The notes beneath the pieces are model-generated. The model was given only the letters and a program-made list of their open reading frames with translations. It was not told the DNA's origin and did no database searches. Shown here one piece after another: positions 62,155 to 64,000 of a stretch of DNA of 64,000 bases. The stretch's first letter is position 1; every line of letters begins with the position of its first letter. Position numbers and translations under genes: made by a program. The stretch is from Pseudomonadota bacterium (GTDB lineage: Bacteria > Pseudomonadota > Alphaproteobacteria > Rhizobiales > Hyphomicrobiaceae): the NCBI GenBank assembly GCA_018242295.1, contig JAFECE010000011.1, positions 186,001 through 250,000 on the forward strand, read 5' to 3'.

Positions 62155-64000
62155 TTAGAAGCCGCCCAAGACCTGTTTGAAGAAGTTGCCGAGGCCGGGG
62201 TCGTACTTCTTCTTGCCGCGGCTATCGCGCTCGTCGTAGCCGCCGAAGAGAGAGCCGAAGCCGTCACCGGCCCAGCCGTCACCAGCCGGAATATCTTCCG
62301 GCGAGACTTTCTTTTCGTCGGCTTTCGCGATCTGGTTCCAACGGCCCTGAAGCGCGAGATTGATGCGCTTCTCGTGTCCGTAGACATCGTTGAACGTCTG
62401 GACTTCGCCGTCGTCGGCGACCCACGCCGTGAAATACGTGACATGAACCGGGATCGGCTGATCGAGGTTGATTTCGTTTTCCTCGGGACCCTTCGCAATA
62501 AGATCCTGAACGACCGACTGATCCCAGCCCTTGTCCTTGTTGAGGAGGAGCTCGGCAAGCTTCACGGGATTGCGCACGCGCATGCAGCCGTGGCTGAACG
62601 CACGCGTGCTTTCATTGAAGAGGCTCTTGCTCGGCGTGTCGTGCAGATAAACGGCGTGCTTGTTCGGGAACAGGAATTTCACGACGCCGAGGGCGTTACT
62701 GCCGCCGGGCGGCTGATAGACGCTGAAGTTGCGAATGTCGGTGCGGTTCCAATCGACACCGTAGGGATCCATCTTGCGGCCGTTGTACTCCATGACGAGG
62801 CCCTGGCGGCGCAGCGGGTCGCCTCCGGCCCGGAGACTCGGCAACAGCTCTTTGATCTTGATGGAATCCGGCACGTTCCAGCGCGGCTGGATGACAACCG
62901 TTCGCATCATCTCGGAGAAGATCGGCGACTGTGTATCGGGGCGGCCCGAGACGATGCGTTCCTCGTGGATGACCTCGCCGTTGGAGACGACGCGGAATTT
63001 GAACTCCGGGATGTTGACCATGATGTAGAATTTGCCAAGGTCGTCCGGCATCCACCGCCACTCTTCCATGTTGGCGAGGATTTTTGCTTCGCTCACGTCG
63101 TTTGACGAATTCAGCGAGTTGCGGAGGCTAGCGGTGACCGCGGCATTAGCCGGGCTAATCCCCTTGCTGTTTTTATAGGCGATGACGGCGTCGGCGAGCG
63201 CCTTGTCGTAGTAGGTATCGTCAGCCGGCGTTCCATCCTCTTTGACCGTCGCCGCGGCGACTTTCAGCCGTTTGTGGAGGATCGCAATCTGCGGGTGGCT
63301 GGTGCCCGGCATCAGCTTCGGCCCCTCGGAGAGCTTCAGGGCTTCCGATTCCTTGGCGTTGGCGCGGAATGCCAGCAGCTTTTCACGCAGGCGCACGAAT
63401 TGCGGATGCTTCGGGTGAAGCTCGGTCAGATAGGCGCCCTTGTCGGCGACAGTTGCCAGCGAGTCGATGACAGTCCTGCGGTCGAGGAGAACCGGCTTCC
63501 GGTCGAGGTAGGTGCCGAGCTGGGAAGACGGGTCGGAGATGCGATCGCCGCGGGCGTCGCGGGCGTATTCCATCGCGGACAAAGACAGGCGCGTTTCGGC
63601 GACAGTCAGGTCGTCGAGGCTTACTTCGCCATCAGCCGCGGGTTTCAGCTCGGGGATTTTGAAGTCTGATGCGCGGAGGCCCCAGCTATCGGCATCCTTG
63701 AGCGTGGCGATAAGGTTCTTCGCCGCGTCGTTGTAGCCATGCTTGTCCACCCAGAGCGTCGTGCCCATGCGGGCGGTGTAGAACTGGACCAGGACCTGAC
63801 GATCCGCCTGGTCGGTGCTCGCCAACGCCTTCTTGGCGTTGTCCTGGAGATACTTTGCGACGGGCAGATACAGCAGATTGTCGTTCGGAATGATCTGCTG
63901 CGTCGCTGCCTCGACGGGCGTAGCGGCAGAAGCGGGGGCTGGAGCCGGTGCCGTCGCCGGTGTCGGCGCATCGGCCGTGTGCGATGGGTCGCCCGCAGGC
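62155..64000 (-). CDS. L,D-transpeptidase, YcbB-like (5' end outside the window)
   Basis: The frame is open to base 64000, so the N-terminus is missing; at least 610 residues are visible. They include a Pro/Ala/Thr-rich lead, a scaffold domain with a peptidoglycan-binding-like segment, and the YkuD catalytic domain with 'HDTPSKSLFNESTRAFSHGCMRVRNP' (catalytic Cys in SHGC). YcbB-type enzymes form 3-3 cross-links; the size and a Trp-rich 'EEWRWMPDDLG' motif fit the YcbB group. An internal TTG at 63825 is not the start. A terminator follows the stop. Confidence 0.92.
   Translation of the reverse strand, partial: PAGDPSHTADAPTPATAPAPAPASAATPVEAATQQIIPNDNLLYLPVAKYLQDNAKKALASTDQADRQVLVQFYTARMGTTLWVDKHGYNDAAKNLIATLKDADSWGLRASDFKIPELKPAADGEVSLDDLTVAETRLSLSAMEYARDARGDRISDPSSQLGTYLDRKPVLLDRRTVIDSLATVADKGAYLTELHPKHPQFVRLREKLLAFRANAKESEALKLSEGPKLMPGTSHPQIAILHKRLKVAAATVKEDGTPADDTYYDKALADAVIAYKNSKGISPANAAVTASLRNSLNSSNDVSEAKILANMEEWRWMPDDLGKFYIMVNIPEFKFRVVSNGEVIHEERIVSGRPDTQSPIFSEMMRTVVIQPRWNVPDSIKIKELLPSLRAGGDPLRRQGLVMEYNGRKMDPYGVDWNRTDIRNFSVYQPPGGSNALGVVKFLFPNKHAVYLHDTPSKSLFNESTRAFSHGCMRVRNPVKLAELLLNKDKGWDQSVVQDLIAKGPEENEINLDQPIPVHVTYFTAWVADDGEVQTFNDVYGHEKRINLALQGRWNQIAKADEKKVSPEDIPAGDGWAGDGFGSLFGGYDERDSRGKKKYDPGLGNFFKQVLGGF

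Overview
The window is a high-GC chromosomal segment from an alphaproteobacterium of the order Hyphomicrobiales, most likely a Hyphomicrobium-like methylotroph. This is inferred from gene content: CpdR, GapR, HisN, an imuA-imuB-dnaE2 mutagenesis cassette under an alphaproteobacterial LexA box, a ROSE RNA thermometer on an hsp20 gene, paired small RNAs resembling the alpha-r8/mmgR family, and a glycerate 2-kinase/hydroxypyruvate isomerase/pyruvate kinase set that suits serine-cycle carbon assimilation. No rRNA, IS element, phage or CRISPR was seen. There is one intact tRNA (Val, GAC).

Layout. 1-3.7 kb: end of a CysB-type regulator, hyi, lipA and a periplasmic L,D-transpeptidase. 3.9-10 kb: the LexA-controlled imuA-imuB-dnaE2 cassette, whose dnaE2 carries an in-frame palindromic repeat. 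10-13.2 kb: a small secreted Cys protein, two cupins and gamma-glutamyltranspeptidase. 13.2-19.5 kb: thiamine genes thiO and thiSGE, separated by a convergent 1147-residue LplT-PlsC-acyl-ACP-synthetase fusion. 19.6-30.4 kb: CHAD protein, hemH, kdsD, an outer-membrane barrel, galU/galE, an MltB-type transglycosylase, a degenerate SGNH (DUF459) protein and an EamA transporter. 30.4-36.6 kb: gltBD. 37.1-41.8 kb: hsp20 with ROSE element, a lysophospholipase-like hydrolase, hisN, two tandem small RNAs, an N-formylglutamate amidohydrolase-like gene and cpdR. 41.8-52.2 kb: a stretch bounded by tRNA-Val and a decayed copy of its 3' half, holding a TonB-dependent receptor, a DUF937 protein, a sulfation module (sulfotransferase, cysQ, cysC), a candidate small RNA, a Kdo hydroxylase and a glycosyltransferase. 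52.2-64 kb: a core-looking block of rpmJ, TPR protein, TAXI protein, pyk, DUF1036, glycerate 2-kinase, DUF1244, gapR, oxyR, a DUF882 peptidase-like protein and a second, truncated L,D-transpeptidase.

How the genes fit together. Much of the window serves the cell envelope: peptidoglycan (two L,D-transpeptidases, MltB, DUF882), Kdo/LPS and surface sugars (kdsD, Kdo hydroxylase, galU, galE, glycosyltransferase) and probable sulfation (CysC makes PAPS, the sulfotransferase uses it, CysQ clears PAP). Central metabolism is represented by gltBD, pyk, glycerate 2-kinase and hyi. The most unusual items are the tRNA-Val-bounded island with its sulfation and LPS genes, the repeat translated inside DnaE2, the apparently dead SGNH protein, the twin small RNAs and a three-hairpin candidate RNA at about 49.3 kb.
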